Assembly: GCA_964362365.1 (NCBI GenBank)
Contig: CAYIEF010000003.1
Location: 3,478 to 67,477 of the forward strand
Direction of reading: 5' to 3'
Source of the DNA: JACPIL01 sp964362365
GTDB lineage: Archaea; Nanobdellota; Nanobdellia; Woesearchaeales; GW2011-AR9
Length of the DNA: 64,000 nucleotides
Shown here one piece after another: positions 1 to 8,062 of this stretch (position 1 is the first letter of the stretch; the number at the start of each line of letters is the position of its first letter). A program made the position numbers and the translations under genes. Under the pieces are notes generated by a model. It had not been told where the DNA came from. It did no database searches and saw only the letters and a program-made list of their open reading frames with translations.

Positions 1-74
1 TTTTAAACGAATTATAACCCTTTCTAGTCAGGAGATGCTTAAAATTTAAATATAATACTGCCTTTGAAGATAAA

Positions 75-470
75 ATGGCAAATAAAAGAATAAAAGTAAG
101 GGGAAATACACTGGGAAAAGTAGATTATGCTACAGTAGCTAAAGGGTTGGGAGCGGAAATAGTAGATATACCTGAACTATCTAAGCAAGAATCAGAAAAA
201 TATGAAGTATTAGGAGTGCCAGTGGTAATACCTGAACTAACTCCCGCCATTTCTTCCCAAGCTGCAAAGTCAACATTTTTAGGTTTTGTTAAGTATCACG
301 GCTCTAAGATGCTTCAGCAAAATGGCAGTTCAATTGATGACGTTATTGGCTACCGCGTTCTGGACGCAGATGAAGAGCAGGAATTCAGGCAGCAATGCGC
401 TAACGAAAGAAACGATCCCCGTTATCTTACTATGCCGGTAGTACGATATTATAAACAGAAAGAAGAGTAA
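75..470 (+). CDS. Hypothetical protein, 131 aa
   Basis: I do not recognise the family. The protein is soluble, with no signal peptide or membrane segment, mixed alpha/beta character and an acidic stretch near residues 110-120. An archaeal TATA-like box (TTTAAATATA, 45-54) lies about 25 bases before the ATG, which fits a leaderless transcript and supports this start. Nothing nearby indicates a function. Confidence 0.7.
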   Translation: MANKRIKVRGNTLGKVDYATVAKGLGAEIVDIPELSKQESEKYEVLGVPVVIPELTPAISSQAAKSTFLGFVKYHGSKMLQQNGSSIDDVIGYRVLDADEEQEFRQQCANERNDPRYLTMPVVRYYKQKEE

Positions 471-500
471 AATAATAACAACACTTCTTCAGTAAATTAT

Positions 501-716
501 TCACTTAAATTTTCCTTTCTTTGAAAGCTCTTCCACTGCTTTGCTAAGTCTGGCAATGTTTTTATGGAAGTCCTTTTCCAGTTCTTGATATAATTTCACG
601 CTTTGAGGCATTTTCTGCCGTTTTGCTTCCGGAAGGGCATGTTTCTTAACAAAATTCAACATCCTACTCATCTCATGAAGCAGCTTTACTTTATCATAGC
701 AATAATCTTTTAGCAT
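501..716 (-). CDS. Small helical hypothetical protein, 71 aa
   Basis: This is a lysine-rich, almost certainly all-helical small protein without cysteines or a membrane segment. It starts 9 bases after the stop of the glutaredoxin-like gene on the same strand, so the two are probably cotranscribed. Function unknown. It may be a cytosolic partner of the redox protein, but only the position suggests this. Confidence 0.65.
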   Translation of the reverse strand: MLKDYCYDKVKLLHEMSRMLNFVKKHALPEAKRQKMPQSVKLYQELEKDFHKNIARLSKAVEELSKKGKFK

Positions 717-725
717 ATTCTCACC

Positions 726-962
726 TCATTTCTTCTTCAATGCTTTCTCGATCGCTTTCGGGTCGTAACCAACAATGATTTGATCGCCGATCTCCAGCAC
801 CGGGACGCCCATTTGTCCGGACTTTTCGATCATTCTTTTTCTTGCTTTTTCATCCGAAACAACATTATACTCAGTGTACTTAATCTTCTTCTCCTTCATC
901 CATTCCTTGGTTTTCTTGCACCAGGGACAGGTGGGAGTGGTATAGATTTTGACTGTGGCCAT
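726..962 (-). CDS. Glutaredoxin/thioredoxin-like redox protein
   Basis: A 78-residue glutaredoxin-fold protein with the redox motif CPWC near residues 12-15, the cis-proline segment G-V-P-V and a C-terminal G-Y-D motif. It probably reduces or exchanges cytosolic protein disulfides. I chose the ATG at 962 over an upstream in-frame start because GGAGGTG (968-974) sits just before it and the family begins at this point. It is divergent from a VKOR-type membrane oxidase, and the pair suggests linked thiol-disulfide chemistry. Confidence 0.88.
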   Translation of the reverse strand: MATVKIYTTPTCPWCKKTKEWMKEKKIKYTEYNVVSDEKARKRMIEKSGQMGVPVLEIGDQIIVGYDPKAIEKALKKK

Positions 963-1050
963 TTTTACACCTCCGTCTTGTGAGGGTAATTTCCCTTCGT
1001 TTATAATATTTTTCAAAAACTTTATTAATCTTCTTCTTCAGAAATACTTC

Positions 1051-1503
1051 ATGGAGCATAAAATCAGGAAGAGACTTCTCAAGCTTCTTATTTTTATCAG
1101 CTTTCTGGGAGTTGCGACTTCTGCCTATTTGCTCTACAATCATTACCTCCCTGAATCGCAGAATGGATTATGCGTCAGCGCCAATGTTTTTTCCTGTTCC
1201 GTCGTCAATACCAGCAAATACGCAACTTTATTTGATCTGCCTGTAGCTTTATACGGCATAGTTTGGTTTGTTCTCTTGGGCTTGTTATCAGGAGGAGCTT
1301 TGAAGCAGCAGACGCATATACCTAAGCTCTTTTGGTGGAATGTTTCTGGTTTTGGGTTTGTAATTTACTTGCTAATAGCAGAATTTCTGCTGAAAACTAT
1401 CTGTCTTTTATGTACTGGCGTCCATGCTTTGGCATTGGCAGCGTTCATAATTTCAACAAGTTTATATATTTCACAATCTAAGAAACTAAAAGAAGCGCTA
1501 TGA
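1051..1503 (+). CDS. Vitamin K epoxide reductase (VKOR) family membrane protein
   Basis: A 150-residue integral membrane protein with about four hydrophobic segments. It shows the VKOR signature: a first loop cysteine pair (LCVSANVFSC), the following S-K-Y/F-x-L-P-V-A-L-Y-G stretch, and a membrane CLLC redox pair near the end. In prokaryotes VKOR reoxidises a DsbA-like partner using quinone and so drives disulfide formation outside the membrane. No DsbA-like domain is fused here. An AT-rich promoter lies about 25 bases upstream, favouring this ATG over the longer upstream frame. It is divergent from the glutaredoxin-like gene. Confidence 0.88.
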   Translation: MEHKIRKRLLKLLIFISFLGVATSAYLLYNHYLPESQNGLCVSANVFSCSVVNTSKYATLFDLPVALYGIVWFVLLGLLSGGALKQQTHIPKLFWWNVSGFGFVIYLLIAEFLLKTICLLCTGVHALALAAFIISTSLYISQSKKLKEAL

Positions 1504-1512
1504 GGTGACGTA

Positions 1513-1617
1513 ATGGCTAAAAAGAAAGCAGCGGCAAAAAAAGGAGCAAAAAAGAAGGGAAAAAAATCTTCGAAAGAAAAAGTGAAGAAAGGCAAGAATG
1601 TCTGTGAATTTTGTTGA
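1513..1617 (+). CDS. Lys/Ala-rich basic mini-protein with C-terminal CEFC, 34 aa
   Basis: A short reading frame begins at an ATG preceded by GAGGTGA (1501-1507), which overlaps the VKOR stop codon, so translation is probably coupled. The product is almost entirely Lys, Ala and Gly, like a histone H1 tail, and ends in V-C-E-F-C. The terminal cysteine pair beside two thiol-redox genes is notable. Function unknown; it could bind nucleic acid or a metal. Confidence 0.55.
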   Translation: MAKKKAAAKKGAKKKGKKSSKEKVKKGKNVCEFC

Positions 1618-1666
1618 GCAAACATTTATTAACTTTTTTATTTATCTTTAATTTAAAAGAGGCCTG

Positions 1667-2539
1667 ATGGTGACTATAAAACCTTTAAAGAAAATAACCG
1701 ACGTAAAGAGATTAAAACTTCTTGCCAATCAAATCAGGCAGGACCTCATCGAGGCCTTGGTTTCAGCAGGTTCAGGACACAGCGCCGGCCCTTTGGGAAT
1801 GGCTGATGTTTTTACTGCATTATATTTTAATGTCCTTAAACACAATCCAAAATTTCCTTTCTGGGAAGAGCGCGACAGACTAGTTCTTTCCAACGGACAC
1901 ATTTGTCCAGTTTTATATTCTACTATGGCTAATGTTGGATATTTTCCTCGAAAAGAATTGAAAACCTTGCGTCATTTCGGCACGCGTCTGCAGGGACATC
2001 CCCACCGAGCAGCTCTGCCGGGTTTGGAAACAACCTCCGGTCCATTAGGTTCTGGATTAAGCCAAGCAACTGGTATGGCCTATGCATTTCAGATGGACAA
2101 GAAAAAGAATAAAGTGTATTGCCTGATGAGCGACGGCGAGCAAGAAGCAGGACAGACCTGGGAAGCAGCTCTGTTTGCTGGGAAAAATAAATTGCATAAT
2201 CTTGTCGGCATAATCGACAGAAATAATATCCAAATAGATGGGCATACTGAAGACATCATGCCTTTAGAACCATTAGCGGATAAATATCGTTCATTTAATT
2301 GGCACGTAATAGAAATTGACGCCAACAACATCAAAGCAGTCATTGATGCCTGTGACGAAGCAAGGACCATTTACGAAAAACCCACTGTTATCATTGCGCA
2401 CAACATTCCCGGAAAAGGAGTTTCCTTCATGGAAAATGATCATGAATGGCACGGCAAGCCGCCGACAGCGGAGCAGGCAAAGGTTGCACTTGCTGAATTG
2501 AAAGTGTGGCGGGAAAATATTATGAAGAATAGGGATTGA
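1667..2539 (+). CDS. Transketolase, N-terminal (TPP-binding) subunit
   Basis: 290 residues matching the thiamine-diphosphate half of transketolase. There is a Gly-His rich start (S-G-H-S-A-G-P-L-G), the H-P-H-R region, and the TPP/Mg motif S-D-G-E-Q-E-A-G-Q-T-W-E followed by N-N in D-R-N-N-I-Q. Together with the next gene it would form a two-subunit transketolase transferring C2 ketol units in the non-oxidative pentose phosphate pathway, giving ribose-5-phosphate. Split transketolases are usual in archaea. Its stop lies 2 bases before the ATG of the partner. Confidence 0.93.
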   Translation: MVTIKPLKKITDVKRLKLLANQIRQDLIEALVSAGSGHSAGPLGMADVFTALYFNVLKHNPKFPFWEERDRLVLSNGHICPVLYSTMANVGYFPRKELKTLRHFGTRLQGHPHRAALPGLETTSGPLGSGLSQATGMAYAFQMDKKKNKVYCLMSDGEQEAGQTWEAALFAGKNKLHNLVGIIDRNNIQIDGHTEDIMPLEPLADKYRSFNWHVIEIDANNIKAVIDACDEARTIYEKPTVIIAHNIPGKGVSFMENDHEWHGKPPTAEQAKVALAELKVWRENIMKNRD

Positions 2540-2541
2540 AG

Positions 2542-3558
2542 ATGGGAAAACTAAATCCAAACGCGCATCTGGTGGAAAATCTGTATGCAAATGACATCAA
2601 GAAAGTGAAAACCAGAGACGGCTATGGAAAGGGATTGGTAAAAGCTGGTGAAAAAAACAAAAATGTAGTTGTTCTTTGTGCCGACTTGTCTGAATCAACC
2701 CGCAGCGAATGGTTTCAGAAAAAATTTCCTGACAGGTTTGTGGAAATCGGCGTGGCCGAACAAAACATGGCTTCCCTGGCTTCCGGCATGGCCGCGGCTG
2801 GAAAGATTGCTTTTATTTCGTCGTATGCTGTCTTCAGTCCGGGAAGAAATAATGAGCAAATCAGAACTACAATCAGCTATAATAGTTGGGGCAGCAAACC
2901 GGGAAAAGAAATCAATGTCAAGATTGCCGGAGCGCATGCAGGCATTTCTGTCGGTCCCGATGGAGCAACGCATCAAGCATTGGAAGATGTGGGATTGATG
3001 CGCTTGCAGCCGGGCATGACAGTTATTGTTCCCTGCGATGATCAGGAATGTGAAAAAGCAACGGTAGCTGCCGCAGAAACTCCAGGGCCGGTCTATCTTC
3101 GTTTCGGCAGGGCAGATTATCCTTCCATTACCACGGACAGGACGCCTTTCCAAGTGGGGCGAATCGAAGAATTCCGCTCGGGAAAAGACTGCACTATTGT
3201 TGCCAATGGTCCTTTGGTTTACGAAGCATTGATCGCGGCTAAGAAATTGGAAAAAGAGATTGACTGCCAGGTGTTGAATTGTCATACCGTAAAGCCTTTA
3301 GATGGGCGGACACTGCTTGCTGCGGTTAGGAAAACTGGCTGCGTGGTAACGGCAGAAGAGCATCAATGGCAGGGCGGTTTAGCCGGCGCAGTGGCAGAAT
3401 TTTTAAGCGAGAATTATCCGGTTCCAATTAAAAGGGTAGGTGTTAAAGATAGGTTTGGCGAAAGCGGAAATCCAGATGAATTGTTCAAGGTGTTTGGCTT
3501 GACGTCGGATGATATTGTCAAAGCGATAAGAGCTGCCGTGAGGATGAAAAAGAAGTGA
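2542..3558 (+). CDS. Transketolase, C-terminal (pyrimidine-binding) subunit
   Basis: 338 residues carrying the transketolase PYR and C-terminal domains: R-D-G-Y-G near the start, the catalytic glutamate context V-E-I-G-V-A-E-Q-N-M, and the C-terminal E-E-H-Q-W-Q-G-G-L-G-like segment. It completes the active site with the N-terminal subunit. I used the ATG at 2542 because an upstream TTG overlaps the preceding stop codon. The two genes form a tight operon with the next small zinc-ribbon gene. Confidence 0.93.
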   Translation: MGKLNPNAHLVENLYANDIKKVKTRDGYGKGLVKAGEKNKNVVVLCADLSESTRSEWFQKKFPDRFVEIGVAEQNMASLASGMAAAGKIAFISSYAVFSPGRNNEQIRTTISYNSWGSKPGKEINVKIAGAHAGISVGPDGATHQALEDVGLMRLQPGMTVIVPCDDQECEKATVAAAETPGPVYLRFGRADYPSITTDRTPFQVGRIEEFRSGKDCTIVANGPLVYEALIAAKKLEKEIDCQVLNCHTVKPLDGRTLLAAVRKTGCVVTAEEHQWQGGLAGAVAEFLSENYPVPIKRVGVKDRFGESGNPDELFKVFGLTSDDIVKAIRAAVRMKKK

Positions 3559-3564
3559 TGGAAC

Positions 3565-3738
3565 ATGACTAAGAAAGCTGCAAAATCAAGATTGCCGAAA
3601 ACACGCAAAGGTTTTTCCTGCATTAAATGCGGCTATGAGGCGTATAAATTAGCTGCTCTGTCTCATTGTCCTCTTTGTGTGATCTGCAAAGGATGTAAGC
3701 AGAAAGTTGGGAAGTGTAAGTGTAAGGAAGGAGAGTAA
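3565..3738 (+). CDS. Small Cys-rich zinc-ribbon protein, 57 aa
   Basis: A frame just after the transketolase stop encodes a basic N-terminus followed by nine cysteines in CxxC, CPLC, CxxC and CKC pairs. It probably folds around one or two zinc ions. The start follows the upstream stop by six bases, so it is probably part of the same transcript. I cannot name the family. Nucleic-acid binding or assembly of a complex is plausible but inferred. Confidence 0.65.
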   Translation: MTKKAAKSRLPKTRKGFSCIKCGYEAYKLAALSHCPLCVICKGCKQKVGKCKCKEGE

Positions 3739-3798
3739 AGTAAAATTTATATACTTCTTCTCTTAATTCTGGGCAATAATTTGTAGGCGTGAAACATC

Positions 3799-3897
3799 AT
3801 GGTCATGAAAGAATGTCCAGCTTGCGGGGAAGAAGTCGATAAGGATGATATTTGTCCTGACTGCAAGAAATGCGTAAGCTGCTGTGAATGTATCTAG
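3799..3897 (+). CDS. Cys-rich mini-protein, 32 aa
   Basis: This frame encodes 32 residues with eight cysteines (C-P-A-C, C-P-D-C, C-V-S-C-C-E-C). A TATA-like box (ATTTATATAC, 3742-3753) precedes it by about 50 bases. The density of paired cysteines at this size is unlikely by chance and points to a tiny zinc- or cluster-binding protein. No family recognised. Confidence 0.55.
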   Translation: MVMKECPACGEEVDKDDICPDCKKCVSCCECI

Positions 3898-3992
3898 GTA
3901 GTTAAAAACTATTTCTGTTTTCTTTTTTTCTGGTTTTTGCCGGCTGATGAGATAATTAAGCCGTGGCATATAAGAAATAAAATAATTAGCGA

Positions 3993-4292
3993 TTAGCGAA
4001 ACAAGCCTAATCTGACGTTTAGGATATATTCCAGTCCGAGAACTTCTTCAGTGAAGCCTGATGCCTGTTTCGTTCCATCAAATAAAAATGCGATGCTGCC
4101 AGGATCAGCAGATTGGCTTAAGGACGGAATTGTTTCTGACGTGCCAAAACTTTTGTATTCGTATTTTAGAGCCAGCTCCAGCAGCTGGTAAATGTCTTTT
4201 GGCTCAGCCTTTCTGCTAAAATAGATGCTTACATAATATCCGCTTAAAAAATTTCCATTTGCACAGTCTGCCGGATTTGCCGAACCTTCCAT
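3993..4292 (-). CDS. Hypothetical protein, 99 aa
   Basis: A soluble protein with no recognised domain; two cysteine/serine-rich loops flank a helical middle part (residues 33-50). GGGAGGT (4298-4304) lies upstream and overlaps the stop of the preceding 45-residue gene, so this is the last gene of the minus-strand operon that begins with the HepT/MntA pair and the flavoprotein reductase. Confidence 0.65.
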   Translation of the reverse strand: MEGSANPADCANGNFLSGYYVSIYFSRKAEPKDIYQLLELALKYEYKSFGTSETIPSLSQSADPGSIAFLFDGTKQASGFTEEVLGLEYILNVRLGLFR

Positions 4293-4296
4293 AAAT

Positions 4297-4434
4297 CTAC
4301 CTCCCTAAATTCTTAAAATAAATAATCTGCCTCTCCCTCTTCAAAGCAGCTTTCTTAGTTCTAAAAGTACCAAGCACTTTCTTTCCATCTTTAGTGTACA
4401 AGACCCGTTTATAACCCTCTTTTTTTATGACCAT
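4297..4434 (-). CDS. Small basic protein, 45 aa
   Basis: A short frame starting inside the end of the upstream gene (26-base overlap) and ending at the ribosome-binding site of the downstream one. The product is Lys/Arg-rich with beta-strand-like patterns (V-L-Y-T-K-D-G-K-K-V-L-G-T-F) followed by a basic helix. It resembles short conserved archaeal proteins of unknown role. Coupled translation with both neighbours supports it being real. Confidence 0.55.
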   Translation of the reverse strand: MVIKKEGYKRVLYTKDGKKVLGTFRTKKAALKRERQIIYFKNLGR

Positions 4435-4648
4435 TTTTCTCCTCTAGGATGCTTTGAATCGTCCATTTGCCAGTTTTTTTCAATCGTGCGACAATAGCTT
4501 TCCCCTTCGCTCCTTTAGGAGCATCACGAACGGAGTGACTTGACTTTTTTCCTTTATAGGTGGTGTGGCTCAGTGGAACGGTACGAAAGCTTCCTTTGAC
4601 AAACAAATTAGGATCTTTCAGGCGGTGGCGTTGGTATTTGCTAGTCAT
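4409..4648 (-). CDS. Small basic hypothetical protein, 79 aa
   Basis: It begins three bases after the stop of the flavoprotein disulfide reductase and overlaps the next small gene by 26 bases. It is strongly basic (about one third Lys/Arg/His) with no cysteines or membrane segment. Function unknown. Gene packing suggests cotranscription with the reductase. Confidence 0.6.
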   Translation of the reverse strand: MTSKYQRHRLKDPNLFVKGSFRTVPLSHTTYKGKKSSHSVRDAPKGAKGKAIVARLKKTGKWTIQSILEEKNGHKKRGL

Positions 4649-4651
4649 AAT

Positions 4652-6016
4652 TTACATCGGTACATTCAACGCTGCTCTTTGTACTACTTCCGATAACGCT
4701 GGATGCACGTGAACAGTATTCCGCAGCAAATCCAGAGCTTTATTCTTCCCAGCTTTCATGGCTACGCACACTTCATGCAGCAGCACTGATGCCTCAGGAC
4801 CTATGATATGGCATCCGAGGATTTCTTTCGTTTTCTTATCGACAATAAATTTCACAAATCCGTGTTTCTCTGCCAGAGCGATTCCCTTTGCAGTTTGATG
4901 GTAATAGTATTTACTGGCAACATAATTTTTCTTCTGCTCCTGCGCTTCCTGTTCGGTTAACCCAACACCGGCAATCTGCGGAGAAGTGAAAATGGCATGA
5001 GGCATGGGATAGTAATCAACTGCTTTTTTCTTGGAGGCGATATTGTTCAAAGCGTAGTCCGCTTCTAAATTAGCGCTGTGTCTGAACAAATATATACCGG
5101 CAATATCTCCTAATGCCCAGATGTTTTTGACATTTGTTTCCATAAATTTGTTGACTTGAATAAAGCCGTTTTTGTTGTTTTTAACTCCAGTTTTTTCCAC
5201 TTGAAGCGTATCAGAATTTGGTTTCACGCCGGTAGCAACCAGCAGTTTCTCTGCGGATATTTTTGTAGTAGAATTTCCTTGCTTTACGGTAACAGCAATA
5301 TTCTTACCTTGTTTTTCCACTTTCACGGCATCAGCATTAGTCAGAACAGTGTATCTTTTTTTCCAGAGTTCGGTAATGAGTGCAGCCACGTCTTTATCTT
5401 CCCGAGGAACTAAAAGGGCATTGCGCTGTATAATGGTAACCCTAGTTCCCAGTTCTGCATAGAAAAATCCCAACTCTGCTGCAATATAACCACCGCCGAT
5501 GATAATCATGCTTTTTGGCAAGACTGTTTGGCGCAGCGCTTCCGTGCTGGTCATATATGGCACTTTATCCAATCCTGGAATAGGCGGAATGAAAGGCCTT
5601 GCACCAGCAGCAATAAGAATTTTTGTTCCTTTTATTCGTTCGCCATTTACTTCTACAATATATTTGTCCACAAACTTTCCTCTGCCTTTGAATAAAACTG
5701 GATTTTTTCCGGCGCGAACATTTTTCTCAATAGAACGCGCATCAGCGTCAACCGTATTGCTGGCTCTATCGGTTGTAAACTTGAAATTCACTTTTTTAAG
5801 AGATGCAGTAAGGCCAAATTCAGAAGCGCGATGAATCATCTCTGCCACTTCTGCCGACTGAATGATCATCTTAGAAGGAATGCAACCTCGGTTCAGGCAA
5901 GTTCCGCCCATGGGGCCTTCTTCCACCATGGCTACTTTCAATCCTTGTTCAGCTGCTCCCGAAGCAACATTTAATCCAGCGCCTGCTCCGATAACGATTA
6001 AGTCGAAGGTTTTCAT
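4652..6016 (-). CDS. FAD-dependent pyridine-nucleotide disulfide oxidoreductase (dihydrolipoamide dehydrogenase-like)
   Basis: 454 residues of a class I flavoprotein disulfide reductase. Visible are the N-terminal FAD fold (G-A-G-A-G-L near 9-15), redox cysteines C40/C45 in CLNRGCIPSK, the NAD(P) fold G-G-G-Y-I-A-A-E, the second FAD motif A-L-G-D-I, and the C-terminal H438-P...E443 base of the partner subunit. The family includes dihydrolipoamide, mercuric and mycothione reductases. No lipoyl-dehydrogenase partners are in the window, so the substrate is open. The start overlaps the HepT-like stop by four bases. Confidence 0.9.
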   Translation of the reverse strand: MKTFDLIVIGAGAGLNVASGAAEQGLKVAMVEEGPMGGTCLNRGCIPSKMIIQSAEVAEMIHRASEFGLTASLKKVNFKFTTDRASNTVDADARSIEKNVRAGKNPVLFKGRGKFVDKYIVEVNGERIKGTKILIAAGARPFIPPIPGLDKVPYMTSTEALRQTVLPKSMIIIGGGYIAAELGFFYAELGTRVTIIQRNALLVPREDKDVAALITELWKKRYTVLTNADAVKVEKQGKNIAVTVKQGNSTTKISAEKLLVATGVKPNSDTLQVEKTGVKNNKNGFIQVNKFMETNVKNIWALGDIAGIYLFRHSANLEADYALNNIASKKKAVDYYPMPHAIFTSPQIAGVGLTEQEAQEQKKNYVASKYYYHQTAKGIALAEKHGFVKFIVDKKTKEILGCHIIGPEASVLLHEVCVAMKAGKNKALDLLRNTVHVHPALSEVVQRAALNVPM

Positions 6017-6363
6017 GCTTGCTCCTCTTCCTTCAGAATAACCATAATTTCTTTTTTTAATTTAGGGAGATCTTTCTTAACAATTTCCCAAACTATATCT
6101 AAATCTACACTGAAATAAGCGTGGATCATAACATCTCGAGACCCAGCAATTTTCTTCCATTCCACTTCTGGGTGTTTAGCCTTGAGTTCTTTTGGAATAT
6201 TTTTTACCGCTTCACCTATAATTTCAATTCTTCTGACTGTCGCATCTTTTACGTCTTTATTTTCCTTAAATTCTTCTTTGGATAAACCATTAACAGAATC
6301 TTCAATATCATGAACGGCATCCAGGATATGTTTCAGGTAGGGAATATTCGCATAACGAGTCAT
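6013..6363 (-). CDS. HepT-like HEPN-domain protein (DUF86), toxin component
   Basis: 116-residue all-helical HEPN protein. The ribonuclease motif Rx4HxY is intact (R76-D-V-M-I-H81-A-Y83). In the MntA-HepT toxin-antitoxin system, HepT cleaves RNA and is inactivated by AMPylation by MntA. It overlaps its nucleotidyltransferase partner by four bases and the reductase gene by four bases. This is the standard gene order for the pair. Confidence 0.9.
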   Translation of the reverse strand: MTRYANIPYLKHILDAVHDIEDSVNGLSKEEFKENKDVKDATVRRIEIIGEAVKNIPKELKAKHPEVEWKKIAGSRDVMIHAYFSVDLDIVWEIVKKDLPKLKKEIMVILKEEEQA

Positions 6364-6653
6364 AATATTTTAATCTCATCAGCAAGGATGTATTTCTTTA
6401 AATAAGGATGAATTGATTTATACGTCAATAAATCAACTTTTTTTCCTAATTTTTCCTCTAATTCCAGTTTTATTCCAACAAATTCAAGGCCGGTTCCTTT
6501 TGGCGGCTGGATAAGGATATCAATATCGCTTCGTTTCTTCGCTTCTCCTCTGGCATAACTCCCAAAGATGCTTGCTTTCAGTACCCCATTTTTTTTAAGA
6601 ATAGGTACCACTACTTTGGTAATTTGTTGTAACTTTTTATCTTTTATTTTCAT
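6360..6653 (-). CDS. MntA-like minimal nucleotidyltransferase, antitoxin component
   Basis: 97-residue minimal nucleotidyltransferase with the polymerase-beta-like motif GSYARG (31-36) and S-D-I-D (D43, D45) that binds Mg-ATP. In this family it AMPylates the tyrosine in the HepT RxxxxHxY motif. It heads the operon. A near-palindromic AT-rich element (ATACT...AGTAT, 6674-6690) upstream could be promoter and operator together. Confidence 0.9.
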   Translation of the reverse strand: MKIKDKKLQQITKVVVPILKKNGVLKASIFGSYARGEAKKRSDIDILIQPPKGTGLEFVGIKLELEEKLGKKVDLLTYKSIHPYLKKYILADEIKIL

Positions 6654-6718
6654 TTGTTTTTAGGAAGGCGAAAATACTATTTAAAAGTATCTTCTGCCAC
6701 AGATCAAGTCAAAGGTTT

Positions 6719-7003
6719 TCATTGTTTATCTTTGTGAACGTATACCATTCCAATGTATTGTATATCTAAAGGTGTTCCCTTATAATTGTCCTTGAGAACT
6801 TCATTCTTTATTTTTGCTAAAAGATCTTTCTCAATTGGGTCTGGGCTTCAAGGAAGAGGCTGAAGCCTTACTGCGATATGGATTTTTCCTTCCAACAAAC
6901 TAATCCCGCAAGCCATGCTGTAGCCTAACTCTTCTACTTCCGGTCGCTTTTCGTTCATGAAATCCATCTTTAGCTTACTAAAATATAGTTTATTCAAAGA
7001 CAT
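6719..7003 (-). pseudogene. Small gene interrupted by an in-frame TGA (95 codons)
   Basis: Reading from ATG 7003 (preceded by AAGGAGGT at 7013-7020) gives 51 residues, then TGA at 6848-6850, then 42 further sense codons in the same frame before a TGA at 6719-6721. The segments before and after the stop look like one protein (I-A-V-R-L-Q-P-L-P, then S-P-D-P-I-E-K-D-L-L). I do not recognise the family. It may be a nonsense-mutated gene, a sequencing error, or read-through. Otherwise the 460-base gap 6654-7112 holds nothing. Confidence 0.5.
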
Positions 7004-7112
7004 TTGCACCATACCTCCTTTTTATTCTAAGTAAGAATTGATGTTATTTAAAATAATCGGTTTACAAAAGAAAAACAACATTTAAATTGATATTCCTATT
7101 TTTTGACTATTC

Positions 7113-7991
7113 TCATTTTTCTTTCAATCGTTTTCTTTTTTGTGCTTCTGGTTCCTGTAAATAATTTTCTGGAGTAACCACTCTATCGCTGGATTCAAGC
7201 TCAAGCTTTCTCCTTGCATCGCCGGCTATTCTCCCGCCTTTTCTGGCAGCAATCTTATTCTCAGAGAATCCTAAAGCATTTCTGCTTCGTGCTATCTTTG
7301 TAGTAGATGCTTCACCAAGTAAAGTAAAGATAAGCTCAAGGTCAGTCATATGATCTCTAAGATTCTCTTTCTTAAGACCTTTGAAATCTTTGTATTCATC
7401 AACTGTTTTACCGAATGCGGCTTTACTAATTTCATTTGTCAGAATAGCATATTCTTTTTCTTCTTTAACATCCCTCTTTTTCCATTCATCGGTCAATTCT
7501 TGCCTTATAGCAATTCCTCTAACACGTTTCTCAATCCAATCATCTGAATACCCTTTTGTTTTATATAGTTCTTTCATTCTGGCTTGTGCAAGTTCTGGAT
7601 TTTGTATTTCCTCTACTCGCTCATACCCAACTTGAGCCAGCCATTGCTTAAAGGGCTCTGCTTTAGGCGATGGTATAGACTGAATGATTCTAAACATATT
7701 CTTGGTATTCGCGCAATCGGTAGCATAATATTTGCCATCCGCGGAGGGTAATTTCAGTTGTAAACAAAGTGTTAACAACTGATTCTCTCTTCCTTTTAAA
7801 ACTCCCCAATACTGTCTCGGGCTATGACTATCAGTTAAAGCTTCGATAACATCTACAACTGAAAAGCACCACTCGTTATTATACCAAATTCTTCTTATTT
7901 TTTTGTCTTGAAAAACCACCAAAGCATTATGCTCATCCATTTTCATCACCCATTCAAGCCCCGACTGCTTCATATTATAAAAATCTTTCAT
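7113..7991 (-). CDS. Bro-N domain protein (phage antirepressor/DinD-like)
   Basis: 292 residues. The N-terminal ~100 residues match the Bro-N DNA-binding domain (R-R-I-W-Y-N-N-E-W-C-F-S-V-V-D-V-I, then a T-D-S-x-x-P-R-Q-Y-W motif). The rest is the common C-terminal region with I-Q-S-I-P-S-P-K-A-E-P-F-K-Q-W-L-A, R-D-H-M-T-D-L-E-L and G-E-A-S-T. Proteins of this type are carried by phages and bacterial mobile DNA, so lateral transfer is likely. Several N-terminal methionines are possible starts. It is divergent from the AbrB/PhoU-like gene across about 70 bases. Confidence 0.88.
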   Translation of the reverse strand: MKDFYNMKQSGLEWVMKMDEHNALVVFQDKKIRRIWYNNEWCFSVVDVIEALTDSHSPRQYWGVLKGRENQLLTLCLQLKLPSADGKYYATDCANTKNMFRIIQSIPSPKAEPFKQWLAQVGYERVEEIQNPELAQARMKELYKTKGYSDDWIEKRVRGIAIRQELTDEWKKRDVKEEKEYAILTNEISKAAFGKTVDEYKDFKGLKKENLRDHMTDLELIFTLLGEASTTKIARSRNALGFSENKIAARKGGRIAGDARRKLELESSDRVVTPENYLQEPEAQKRKRLKEK

Positions 7992-8011
7992 TAAAAAGCT
8001 TGGTTGTTTGT

Positions 8012-8041
8012 AAGTTTAAACTTTTACAAAAAGTTTAAATA
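8012..8041. promoter_or_regulatory. Divergent promoter with repeated AGTTTAAA boxes
   Basis: The element A-AGTTTAAA occurs at 8012-8020 and again at 8031-8039, and the first copy forms a near palindrome (GTAAGTTTAAACTTTTAC). The second copy is a good TATA box about 25 bases before the leaderless ATG at 8063. The repeat could also be an operator for the AbrB-type regulator downstream. Confidence 0.5.
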
Positions 8042-8062
8042 TCCAGCTTCGAAATAGAATAC

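Noticed and set aside
4529..4545. CGAACGGAGTGACT inside the 79-residue gene as another copy of the GC island
   Set aside because: It lies in a coding sequence without flanking inverted repeats; the likeness to the shared motif is probably chance.
6848..6850. Selenocysteine codon in the 95-codon frame
   Set aside because: There are no cysteine-aligned context residues, no SECIS-like hairpin that I could see, and no selenocysteine machinery in the window.
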